64,000 bases of DNA, from NCBI RefSeq assembly GCF_947507565.1, contig NC_089181.1, positions 441,501 to 505,500 on the forward strand, given 5' to 3'. Each line of letters opens with the position of its first letter. The stretch's first letter is position 1. Under the pieces are notes generated by a model. It did not search any database. It was given only the letters and a program-made list of their open reading frames with translations, and was not told the DNA's origin. Shown piece by piece: positions 36,288 through 45,700 of this stretch. The translations under genes and the position numbers were made by a program. This DNA is from Oscarella lobularis (taxonomy: Eukaryota; Porifera; Homoscleromorpha; Homosclerophorida; Oscarellidae).

Positions 36288-38940
36288 ACGACGACGAGAC
36301 CGACTTCGGTCTACGACGAAAATCGACGAAACGAAAGAAAAAAGTGGGCGGTAACCGGCCTGTCATTGTCCGAGTGCAGAAGCCGGAGGAGGAGCAGGGG
36401 GATCATGAGACGACGAGCGTCGGCGGTGCTGGGGTCGAAGATCAACGCGATCGCTTTAGCGGCGACGGAAGTTTCAGTCGCGGCGAAGACATCGTCGTCG
36501 TTGCGCCGCCGTCGCGCGCCGAATCGATGCGATCGTCTGTCGCTTCCGATGACGTAGGGGCCCCGTTTCTCTCTGCGTTGATTAATTTTTAATTGTTGAA
36601 AATTTAGATAGCTGTGAAGCGACCCAAGTGCTATTACGTGGCGAGGGAGATTCTGACGTCGGAAAGGACTTACTTCAAAGGTCTTTTGCTCGTTGAAAAG
36701 GTAATAATTAATTAATTAATTAATTAATTAATTAATTCGCATTTGTATTTAGGCGTTTCACGGAGCGATTAAGACGTATAACTTATCGAATAAAACCCCA
36801 ATATTGACGGAGCCCATACTGAGAACGATATTCTCTAATGTCGGCGAATTATATGAAATGCACAAAGGCTTGATGATCGACTTGGAAAACCGTCTTAGGA
36901 TCTGGTTTGAAGCAACTCAGTAATTAATTAGTTAAAAATTAATTGTCTTGCATAGGGACGAGAATCCAAAAATAGGCGACATCCTTCGCGAACGGGCGCC
37001 CTATTTTAGAATGTATTCGGCCTACAGCATCGCCTTCGAAGCGGCCCAAACGACGCTCGCTCATTGGCAGAAAAAGAGTCCGGAATTAGCCGACATTGTG
37101 AAACGAGTCGAGGTGGGAGAACGAAAGCATTCGTTTAGATCTACGTTGCGTTGACGTTTTCTCTGCAGTCGACTCCACCGTGCAAGTCGATGCCGATTAC
37201 CAGTTTCATGCTAATGCCTATACAGAGAATTCCGCGATACGAACTTCTTCTTCAAAGTGACTTCAATCTCCTGTGTGGAAAGGCTTGGGGCGAACGCGCT
37301 TGTCTTTTTTTTCAGATTACGTCAAAAATTTGGATCCGGACTCGTCGGATTTGATCGATGCTGAAGGTAAAGAATTCCGTGTTGCATTGTTTGTATTGAT
37401 CATAGCCGTCTGTGTACAGAGGCCTTAAAAATTGTGTCTCAAGCTGCCTTGCATATGGATGAGCAATGCAAAAAACTCGTACAATCAATACCGTTATATT
37501 AGTGACTCGCTCCTTTTTACTTTTGATCTTATTAGGACAATTTTCAAAAGGTGATTCAGATTCAGCGGACTCTGGTTGGCAAGGAGACTATCGTAGCTCC
37601 AGGCAGGGTAGGAGGCCTTTGGTAATGATAGAGGCAGGGCAACGTATTCTGTGTCACAGGAGTTTGTGGCAAAAGGGCCCGTCACTTTTATAGATGGAAA
37701 CCAGAGAATACCTTCGATATTCTTCCTGGTTTGTCGTGCATTCGCTGAGGTGTTCACTAAACGCTAGTCTGTTTTTTTTTCAGTTTTCTGACATACTGGT
37801 CGTGGCCCGAAATACAAAGCATGGCCAATATCGAGTACAGTTCAAGATTGAGGTTTCGGAGATGAAGGTATGGCTCAGAAGGATTCTCCTAATAATAAAC
37901 AATGAAGATAAATTGACAGGTTCAAGACCGAAAGACTGAAGTCCTGCCAAACGGTTTCTCTATCACTGAGCTTCTGCTTTACGTCTTCGAAGCAAAGTAC
38001 GTGCAACGTTCGATCTATGGATTCTACAACTAAGACCTTTGTGTCTCTCTATAGGGGAGCCGATGAAAAGGAAAAGTGGCTGGAGGTTTTCGTGACGCGC
38101 AAAGGACCTGTTGTCTTGAGGAGTTTTTTGTCATTTTTAGGTTTTTGAAGAGGCGATAAAGAGATCGTTGGAAAAGAGATCGTCGCTTACGACCGCTTCG
38201 TTTCCTACGAACACGCTATCGACATTATTGAGAAAAAAGAAACTGAAAGGTTTATTAACGAAAGAGAATATTTATTTAGATATTAATTATTAATTTTGAT
38301 CAAAGCTCAAGCAGAAGCGGAAGCAAAAGCCGCGGACGGTTCTCGTCCGCGTCTTCAATCTGATGAAGTTGACTCAGAGCGTCTGAAATTTATGTACGAC
38401 TCGGAGGTATGTACTTTTTTTGCTCCAGTTTCTTCGCTTTTAGCGCTGCAATAGGTTGGTCTTCACGCTTTCTGTCAAATGAGCGGCTATTTGAAGCAGA
38501 AGTCGAGAGTATATGAACTGTGGAGAAAAAAATGGTTCGAATTGTCGGGACTTCGACTCTTCTCCTTCAAGAGCCACGACGAGGTCGCCGACTCACGTCA
38601 TCAAACGAGTCGTTTCCTCTATAATTGTTTTCTAGAATGAGGAGCCGATCGGGTGTCAGCCGCTTACAGGATGCTCGGTTTCTCTTTTTAGTAAGGTTAG
38701 TCAATGTGGGAGTGCAGCAAAAAAATGCGTGTCGGTTGAGTTCGAGTTTTGTCCCCTTTAGCCTCTTTGCTTTGAGTTGACTACGCCTGGGGGATTGACC
38801 TGTATAATGCAAGCCGACAGTGAGCACGATTTGAAAAAGTAAGTCCATTCATTGCTTGGGCGCCCAGTCGTTGTCAACTTTCTCTTCTACTAAGGTGGAT
38901 GGAAGTCATTGCTCTGGCCAGCGAGGTGGTAGAAGAGTGA
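35971..38940 (+). CDS. DH-PH-PH Rho guanine nucleotide exchange factor (FGD-like, no FYVE)
   Basis: Predicted Dbl-family activator of Rho/Cdc42 GTPases. The start METPKIS (35971) splices to an acidic, low-complexity N-terminal region with an Arg run and Lys/Arg cluster (36210-36550). The DH domain (about 36610-37450) contains YVAREILTSERTYFKGLLLV, LRERAPYFRMYSAY and PITSFMLMPIQRIPRYELLL, the last being conserved helix alpha-8 (CR3). A first PH domain follows (IQRTLVGKETIVAPGR, LFSDILVVARNTKHGQYR, about 37550-38110), then a Lys/Ala-rich linker and a second PH domain (SGYLKQKSRVYELWRKKWFE, LKKWMEVIALA, 38460-38920), stop 38938-38940. FGD proteins carry a FYVE zinc finger between the PH domains; here the linker has no such Cys array. 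Cytoskeletal role inferred. Confidence 0.8.
36257..36300. repeat. Coding (GAC)n trinucleotide repeat
   Basis: An imperfect run of GAC/ACG triplets inside exon 2 of the Rho GEF, translated in the splice-consistent frame as an Arg run followed by Glu/Asp. Such repeats vary in length and may be polymorphic. Confidence 0.8.
36704..36737. repeat. (TTAA)n microsatellite in intron
   Basis: About 34 bases of tandem TTAA/ATTA directly after the splice donor at 36701. The same motif recurs in many other introns of the window. Confidence 0.9.
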
Positions 38941-39163
38941 CGTTACCAATCAATGAACTAACTTCTTATATCTAACATCGTTTGCTACTACTCCCCTTTA
39001 CATCTGATCATAAGACTAGTAATTTTTTTCGCAGACCACAACTAACCGGCGTGCAAGATACAATAATTAAGTTATTGCAGGCCCGGGATCAAAGCGGATC
39101 CGACGCCACGTGCTGCACCGATCACGCCACTGCTCGTTTTACAACAAACGTTCTCTGTCTTCG

Positions 39164-39943
39164 ATGATGACCAAGAACGGATCCGACTTCGATAGCCGAG
39201 CGTACGCCCAATGGATGGGCGAACACATGTCGATCGCAATCGCAGCGGCGATGATCTACCTCGTTCTCGTCTACGCCGGTCGCCGATGGATGAACGCCAA
39301 CCAACCGCTCTCGCTGCGCGCGCCGCTCTTCGTCTGGAACGTCGGCTTGGCTCTCTTCAGCGTCGGCGGCGCATTTCGCACGGTTTCCTACCTTTGGCGA
39401 GCCCTCGCCACCGAAGGTTACTTCTATTCCGTGTGCGACGCGACGTTTATGGACGACGCCGCCGTCGGCGTCTGGATTCTCGTCTTCGCCTGGAGCAAGA
39501 TGCTCGAATTCGGCGACACGGCGTTCATCGTTCTGCGAAAGCAACACCTAACGTTTCTCCACTGGTACCATCACGTGCTCACCTTCTTTCTCTGCTGGAC
39601 GTACTACTCGGCGCGCGTCTCGCTCACGCTCTGGTCGGCGTCGATGAATTTCACCGTGCACGCGCTCATGTATTCGTACTACGCCTTGCGAGCGGCTCGA
39701 ATTCCCGTGCCGGCTACCGTTCAAATTCTAATTACCGTTTTGCAAATAACGCAAATGATTTTCGGTAGCTTTTGCGTGGCGATCGTCTATTACATACTGC
39801 GCACCGACGCCTATCCGGAATGCGGGATGACGATCGGCTCCGTATATGGATCATTTATTATGTACTTCAGTTACACGATTCTCTTCTTCAATTTCTTCTT
39901 TCAAAGATACGTGCTCGGCGGAAAGAAGGAGAAGAAGGTCTAG
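39164..39943 (+). CDS. ELOVL6-like very-long-chain fatty acid elongase
   Basis: Endoplasmic reticulum 3-ketoacyl-CoA synthase that condenses acyl-CoA with malonyl-CoA. Intronless in the window, 259 residues from ATG 39164 (an in-frame ATG doublet MMTK) to TAG 39941-39943. The catalytic histidine box is HWYHH in FLHWYHHVLTFF, preceded by KMLEFGDTAFIVLRK and followed by NFTVHALMYSYYALRAA and ILITVLQITQMIFGSF, the ELOVL3/6 pattern (elongating saturated and monounsaturated C12-C16 chains) rather than the polyunsaturated-specific ELOVL2/5 type. About six or seven hydrophobic segments. The C-terminus KEKKV fits a KxKxx ER-retrieval signal. The lack of introns stands out beside its intron-rich neighbours. 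Confidence 0.9.
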   Translation: MMTKNGSDFDSRAYAQWMGEHMSIAIAAAMIYLVLVYAGRRWMNANQPLSLRAPLFVWNVGLALFSVGGAFRTVSYLWRALATEGYFYSVCDATFMDDAAVGVWILVFAWSKMLEFGDTAFIVLRKQHLTFLHWYHHVLTFFLCWTYYSARVSLTLWSASMNFTVHALMYSYYALRAARIPVPATVQILITVLQITQMIFGSFCVAIVYYILRTDAYPECGMTIGSVYGSFIMYFSYTILFFNFFFQRYVLGGKKEKKV

Positions 39944-40035
39944 GTGACGGATTTGTTTGCCTGTTGGCTTGCACACTCACTGACTTCTTTGTTGCGTGTG
40001 ATATTTATTTCTTGGGTTTCTATGCTATAGCTATA

Positions 40036-40047
40036 GGGGGGGGGGGG
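40036..40047. repeat. Poly-G homopolymer (12 G)
   Basis: Twelve G between the convergent 3' ends of the elongase and the Kazal gene. Confidence 0.85.
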
Positions 40048-40077
40048 CACGATATTTTCCAATTTTCACTTTTTCTC

Positions 40078-42188
40078 TCAACATCTGCCTTTCTTCACTT
40101 CACGTATTGCGCGTCTTTGCGCGCACGACTTTCGTCTCAACGAACATCCGCTACGATACGTTCTGCCGTCCGAGCCGCAGACGTAATCGGGCAGCAGGCT
40201 GGAACAGTTGATTTGAGGACACGCGCATCGAGGACGACCCGACGTCATATCACATATTTCATAGAACTGGCAAGAGAGTCCAGACACTTTGCAAGGATCT
40301 TGAACACAGATCAGAGTGAGACCACCAATAACTCATATAAATATACACATCTTACCTTTAGGACACTTTCCTTCGGCGCTGATTGTCACTGTCTCGTTTC
40401 TCGCGCAAGCCTTTGCCTTGAGCACGCACTCGTTCGCGTAAGTCTTTCCGTCTGACCCGCAAACGGGTCCAGCATCACGGCGAGGGCACTCGCTGTGAGG
40501 TCGACAAACGCAGACAGGTTTGCCCGTTTTTGTAGAGCACTTCTTCCCGGCCGGACACGTCACATTGTGACACGGATCTTTAGGAGGATAAATCGCAAAG
40601 TACGTATCATACGTCAGTAATTTATATTTTCTTACCACATTCTCCTGAATAGGATACGGTCACTGTCGTGTCGTTGGTACATGCTTCGTATAGCATCGTA
40701 CATTCTCCTGTGTACGTATTGCCGTCGGATCCGCAGACAATCGTTTTGTTCTCCCCCTCGCAATCGTTGTAGCATTGACACTCGGCTTTGCCGTTCGCGT
40801 TGAAGCACTTTCGTCCCAATCCGCATCGAACGTTTTGACACGGATCTGCAAACAAACAGGACAAGGCAATTATTGATCATTTTTCAAACGGTTTCTTCTT
40901 TTACCTCGACACTGTCCCAAATGAGCGACAGCTATTCGTACGTTCATCTGACAAGCTTCGAATCGAAGTTGGCAGTGACTCTGGTACGTCTTCCCGTTTG
41001 CACCGCACAGCGAATTGGCGACGTCTTTGCAATTGTTCGCGCAGAGACAGTGGGCTTTGCCCTCTCTCTCCACACACGTTCCCCCGTTGAAATTGCAATT
41101 AGCCTCACGACAAACTATAAAGAAAACAGCACTGTTTACCAGTTTCCATCATCATCATCATATACCATTGGGTTTTGGAGGGCAAGGTCCCATTCGTTCC
41201 ACCTCAATCGAACGACCCACGCCCGCCCTGCAAGAGGCCAACTTGAGCGTGCACTCGTTCGCGTACGTGACACCGTTCGTTCCGCAGACGCGCCTACCGC
41301 CGGGCAAGCACGTCGCCGTGCACAAACACGTCGCACCGTTACGATTTTCCACGCAAACGTCGACGCACTTCAATCGATCGCACGGCCCTGAGAAAGAAAA
41401 AAAACGTCGCCGTCTCCATGACAACAAAAAAACGACGACATTCGAACTCACGCGATTGAACTCTCTCGCGACATCGTCCGTATCGTACGACGCTGAGATG
41501 CCGTCGTCCGAGTCGACAGGCCAACGCCTTCATATAACACTCGTTGGCGTAGAGCACGTCGTCGCTGCCGCACGTCTTGGGCCCGTCGCGGAGCGGACAC
41601 GACGTCGAGCAGACGCACTTTGGAGTGCCGTCGACGACGGCGCAGCGAGTGCCCAGCGAACAGTAGACGCCCGCACAGGAACCTAGCAACGAGGACTCTC
41701 CCCAAGGGACTGATCCATTTCCTTTGATTTTATGGTACCTCTGTGTCCGTGACGACATTGAGTCGAGTAGGCGATTGTTATGTTGCGATTGAGCAGGCAG
41801 CTCCTGCTTTGGAGTACGCAGGGATTTAGGAATGAATGGCCTTCTGTGCTGCATTGCCAGTCCGGCTGGAAGGAGCAGTCGAATGAGCAGAGGCATCGAT
41901 GCATTTCTATTGTTTCCGGTTGCAGGCGCAACTGGGCGGAGCACATTTTCGTTCGACAGTCTTTTGTCATGCAGCGAACTGAGAGAACAAAGAGGTGATG
42001 CATATTGAAAACCGGATGTATAACAGAGACGGATATCGAGAAGAATGGACGCGAACAAGCATTGCTCGTGTACGTTAACGTTTTTACTAACCGTTTCGCG
42101 TATTAGTCTCTGCTTCGATCGACGAAAATCCGACGATTGACGCCACGGCGACGATAGTGCTCAGAATAGGAGCTCCCATTTCATTCAT
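40078..42188 (-). CDS. Secreted multi-Kazal / follistatin-module protein (seven modules)
   Basis: Secreted protein made almost entirely of Kazal-type modules, each on its own exon with short introns. The signal peptide begins MNEMGAPILSTIVAVAS (ATG 42186-42188). Modules, first to last: 41700-41990 (diverged; LCSFDCSFQPDWQC), 41470-41690 (CGSDDVLYANEC), 41170-41395 (CGTNGVTYANEC), 40905-41120 (CGANGKTYQSHC), 40640-40850 (CGSDGNTYTGEC), 40360-40580 (CGSDGKTYANEC) and 40078-40310 (CGSDGRTYRSGC). Most start with a short follistatin-like Cys hairpin before the Kazal core, as in agrin and follistatin. Such proteins inhibit serine proteases or bind growth factors; the P1 loop varies between modules. 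No membrane anchor; the stop directly follows the last Cys. Divergent from the folate-receptor-like gene. Confidence 0.88.
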
Positions 42189-42339
42189 TTTTCGAAGCGA
42201 CGAGGGACGATCGTGTAAGATAAGTGTTTTGGGAAGCCCGTGTAGCGGACACCAACACACAAAGAAGTGTGGAGGAGAGTGCGGAGGAGTAAATGACGTC
42301 AATCTACTATCGAGTGCGCTAACACGAACTCGAAAAGTT
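42189..42339. promoter_or_regulatory. Divergent promoter region, Kazal and folate-receptor-like genes
   Basis: 151 bp between the two oppositely directed start codons. A similar stretch precedes the second folate-receptor-like copy (compare 42305-42340 with 43545-43579: CGAGTGCGCTAAC... is shared), so part of it was duplicated with the gene. Confidence 0.5.
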
Positions 42340-43381
42340 ATGCGCGTCGTCACTGCTCTTCTTCTGACTATTTCGTACTTGTATGCTAATGCTGATAACA
42401 ACTGTATCTTGACAGAAGGTCTACCGCAGCCGGTAAGAGAGAGAGAGAGAGAGAGAGAGCGACGTGCTTTCTCCCTTTGGTCTCTACTGTCTTTTCTTCT
42501 CCAGACGAACGGTCTGAATTTCTGTCGAAAGTACACCAAAAACGCCTGCTGTTATCCGCCGCACGATCTCGAACTTGAACAGGCGCTGCGTACTCTCTTG
42601 GGTCAGAGCAGACGTCTTCCGGCTCCTCCCCTTGAAGCCTCTCCTCTACTTCCTTTTCAGACACGGGAGACAGTTGTAGAATAGCAGACATCAGAGACCA
42701 TCCTATGAGCATTTTGTATTGTTTACCGTGTAGTCCCGAGCAACCGAAGGTAAAGAAGAGGCCCCCACTTGATCTCATTTTTTTTATCTTTTGTGTACTG
42801 TAGTTTGTTAGAGACGGTAAGGTTTACTTGTGTCAATCATGGGTCGACAGAGCATTTGGCTCTGGGAAGACACTTTACAAAGCACATGTATGTGGGCTGA
42901 TATATACGTTTTAGACTTCTAATCTATTATGTGTAGAATTTGAATACGTGTGGAGTTCTTGTTTCAAGTCCTTGTGTAAATGTAAATGAAACAGAAATAC
43001 CAAATCGAGGTTTGACTAATTATGGAATAGATTATTATGATATTGATGTGTCTTCTCTAAGATCGATACGTTTGCGGTGATGATTATGTTTTTCCAAACG
43101 AAGGCATGTCAGTAGAAACGTTTCTTAATAGCGAAAGAAGCATTGGGGTGAGAGTAGCGAAAGGCCACGTGGCCGAATAGATAATTCTGTATTTAGCCTC
43201 TTGGTCTTTCTGTGGAAGATAACTATACATTTGTAGTCGTCAATTCAACTGTAAACTGTTTCAATTCTGCAGAAACAGTGCAGTTAAACTTTCTTTTTGT
43301 AATCGCTGTTGCAGCTGCCACACTCATTTTCCTTGCTGAGTTCACAAATGCAGAAAATTTACTAACAGTTTTTGATTGAAT
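42340..43381 (+). CDS. Folate-receptor-like Cys-rich, probably GPI-anchored protein, copy 1
   Basis: Seven short exons join in frame from ATG 42340 to TGA 43379-43381. A signal peptide (MRVVTALLLTISYLYANA) is followed by a Cys-rich ectodomain (FCRKYTKNACCYPPHDLELE, ILYCLPCSPEQPKF, LCQSWVDRAFGSG, LNTCGVLVSSPCVNV, YVCGDDYVFP) and a hydrophobic C-terminal segment (LNFLFVIAVAAATLIFLAEF) with only a short polar extension. That ending suggests a GPI anchor or a single membrane anchor. The CxxYTKNACC motif and the later C-x2-C spacing recall the folate receptor/riboflavin-binding fold (FOLR, HHIP N-terminal), but the match is weak and the folate-pocket Trp residues are not evident. Ligand unknown. 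Intron 1 has a GA microsatellite. Confidence 0.6.
42436..42459. repeat. (GA)n microsatellite in intron 1
   Basis: About 24 bases of GA repeat right after the donor of intron 1. The paralogue has an interrupted GA/GGGA tract at the equivalent site (43684-43708). Confidence 0.85.
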
Positions 43382-43578
43382 TTATCACAAATACAGCGAG
43401 TTAGTAAAACAATAGGCGTGTTCGACTTTCGAACTCACCCGGCTGAAGATCTTTTTCTCTTCGCAAGGATCTAACATCGTTTCCGGTGCTTGTGGAGGAG
43501 TGTACGACCAGAGATTACGTGGTACATCTATATACGACAATCTCCTAATCGAGTGCGCTAACGCGAACCCAAAAGGCC

Positions 43579-44606
43579 ATGCGTGTCGTCGCGGCCGTCG
43601 CTGCTCTTCTTCTGACTGCTTCGTACTTGTATGTAAATGCTGATGACAACTGTGTCTTGACAGACGCTCCACCGCAGGCGGTGAGAGAGGGAGGGAGAGA
43701 GAGGGAGGTGCTTTCTCTAATCTTTCTTCTCCAGACGAATGGTCTCAATTTCTGTCGAAAGTACACCAAAAAAGCCTGCTGTCATCCGCCGCACGATCTC
43801 GAACTCGAAGACGCGTTGCATTCTCTCTTGGGTCAGAGTGGACTCCCGGCCCCTCCCTCCCTCCCTCCCCCCACTCAAGTCTCTCCTTTTCTTCCTTTTC
43901 AGACACGGGAGACAGTTGTAGGGTAATAGGAGACATCAGAGACCATCCTATGAGCATTCTCTATTGTTTACCGTGTAGTCCCGAGCAACCGAAGGTAAGG
44001 AAGGGGCCCCCCACTTGATCACATTTATTTATTTATTTATCTTTGTGTAGTTCGTTCAGAACAACACGGTTCGGTTGTGCAAATCATGGGTCGACAGCGC
44101 GTTTGGCTCTGGGGACACACTTTACACACCACATGTATGTGGACTGATAGGTTTGGTGTAAAAGCTTCTAATCTATTATGTGTAGAAATTGAATAAGTGT
44201 GGAGTTCTCGTTTCGAGTCCTTGTGTAAATGTAAATGAAATTGAAATACCAAATCGAGGTTTAATAATGGATTATAGAATACATATTTTTATGATATTGA
44301 TGTTTCTGCTCTAAGATCGGTACTTTTGCGGCGACGACTATATTATTCCAAACAAAAACGAGCCGATAGAAGCGTTTCTCAATACACCGAGTATTGGGGT
44401 GAGAGTAGAGAGAGAAAAAACTGTGTTGCAGAATATATAATTCTGTGTAAATTTAGCCTCTTGGTCTTTCTACAGATGATGGCTTTTCAATTGTAGTTGT
44501 TGATTCAAATAATGATGACTGTTTTGATGCTGCAAAAACAGTGCAGTTTAGCACTCTTCTTGTAGTCGCTGTTGCAGCTGCCACACTCGTTTGCCTATTG
44601 TTTTAG
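43579..44606 (+). CDS. Folate-receptor-like Cys-rich, probably GPI-anchored protein, copy 2
   Basis: Tandem paralogue of the preceding gene with the same seven-exon plan, from ATG 43579 to TAG 44604-44606. Cysteines are conserved (FCRKYTKKACCHPPHDLELE, ILYCLPCSPEQPKF, LCKSWVDSAFGSG, LNKCGVLVSSPCVNV, YFCGDDYIIP). Differences: signal peptide longer by three residues (MRVVAAVAALLLTASYL), one extra residue at the start of exon 3 (SCRVIGD against SCRIAD), altered charges in the middle and a C-terminus ending FSTLLVVAVAAATLVCLLF with no polar tail, a clean GPI-type signal. Introns are alignable too, so duplication was recent. The 196 bp between copies carries a promoter copy. Function unknown. Confidence 0.6.
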
Positions 44607-45700
44607 TAAATTTGCTGTATTTGTGAACTCAGCAAGAATCCGCGTTCAACGTTATTCGCGTAGGTTCCGGATCTTCTACCCATGCAACCCGAGTGCGCTA
44701 CACCGGCGAAGAGCTTTTTTCTTTGCACGGATCTAAAACCAGCGGCATCTAGCGCATTGTTCTGGCTTGAATACATTTATTTTATTTAAAATTCGATACA
44801 CGAAGAAAGTCGATATTTAGCGAAATTCGTCCTAAGTCTCTTCTGTTCAAGATACCTGGAAGTCATTCGTCGTCTCAAAACGAATGGCTCCAAGTGTGTA
44901 GTCAATTAATGAATTAATTAATCTAAATAATCTATTGAATTGTTTGTAGATGAAGAGGTTGGCTCTGACAAAGGCACGGTGGTCTAATCGATAGCGGAAT
45001 TCAAACAGCCTAATATCGGTTTTTGGACGAAGGCACGTAATCTATCATTCCGAAGAAACTAAATAACTTTGCCTTTACAGGTTTAGCCAGTCCAACCGAT
45101 ACTTTTATTGTGCTATTAATTGTATTGTGTATTGATCAATAATGTGTAATTTCGAAAATCCCTAGCGGCGACGCCGTCTCTATTTCTCCTCTTGAGCACG
45201 TCCAAATTCAAAAGCCTTTTCCATAATTTGGCTCTACACTGATTCTTCTCTAAGGTTAGATAATACCTATTACAGTTACCATTTGCACAAGAGAAAGGAG
45301 GCAGAGCTTAGGCGCGTCCACGTGACTTGAAATATTGCACCAAAACTATAGGCTGTCATCTCTACTTTAGTACCTGCAATCAACAAGGCCCTCTAGTCAA
45401 TTCATATTTGAAGAATAATGGAGGCTGTCCTGTAGAAATCATATAAGTGCTACAGATTATGCCGATTATTGACTTGATGAGATAAGCAGGGAACCGTGGC
45501 ATACGGGACAGTTCGTGAGCGAAGCTCGTCGCGTCTGGCGTTGGTTGTGCACATACAATGCTTCTCCAAACTCCTATAGGCTACTGCTACTGCAAAGGAA
45601 TTGTCGCTAAGGCAGGGCGCGGCAGTTCCTTCGCGACAGTTCCTTCTTTTGTCGTTCGAGCGAGTGAAGAGATCCGACCAAATTACAGCAGCACAGCGTA
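44607..45700. other. Intergenic region before the polyketide synthase
   Basis: About 1.1 kb with no supportable coding exon. It is AT-rich, has TTAATTAA around 44905-44925, and shows a lone tRNA-like A-box stretch at 44973-44996 without a B box or cloverleaf. The last 200 bp probably hold the synthase promoter. Confidence 0.55.

Noticed and set aside
44973-44996. tRNA-like A-box sequence (GGCACGGTGGTCTAATCGAT...)
   Set aside because: No B box, no T arm and no acceptor pairing nearby. Probably chance or a relic.
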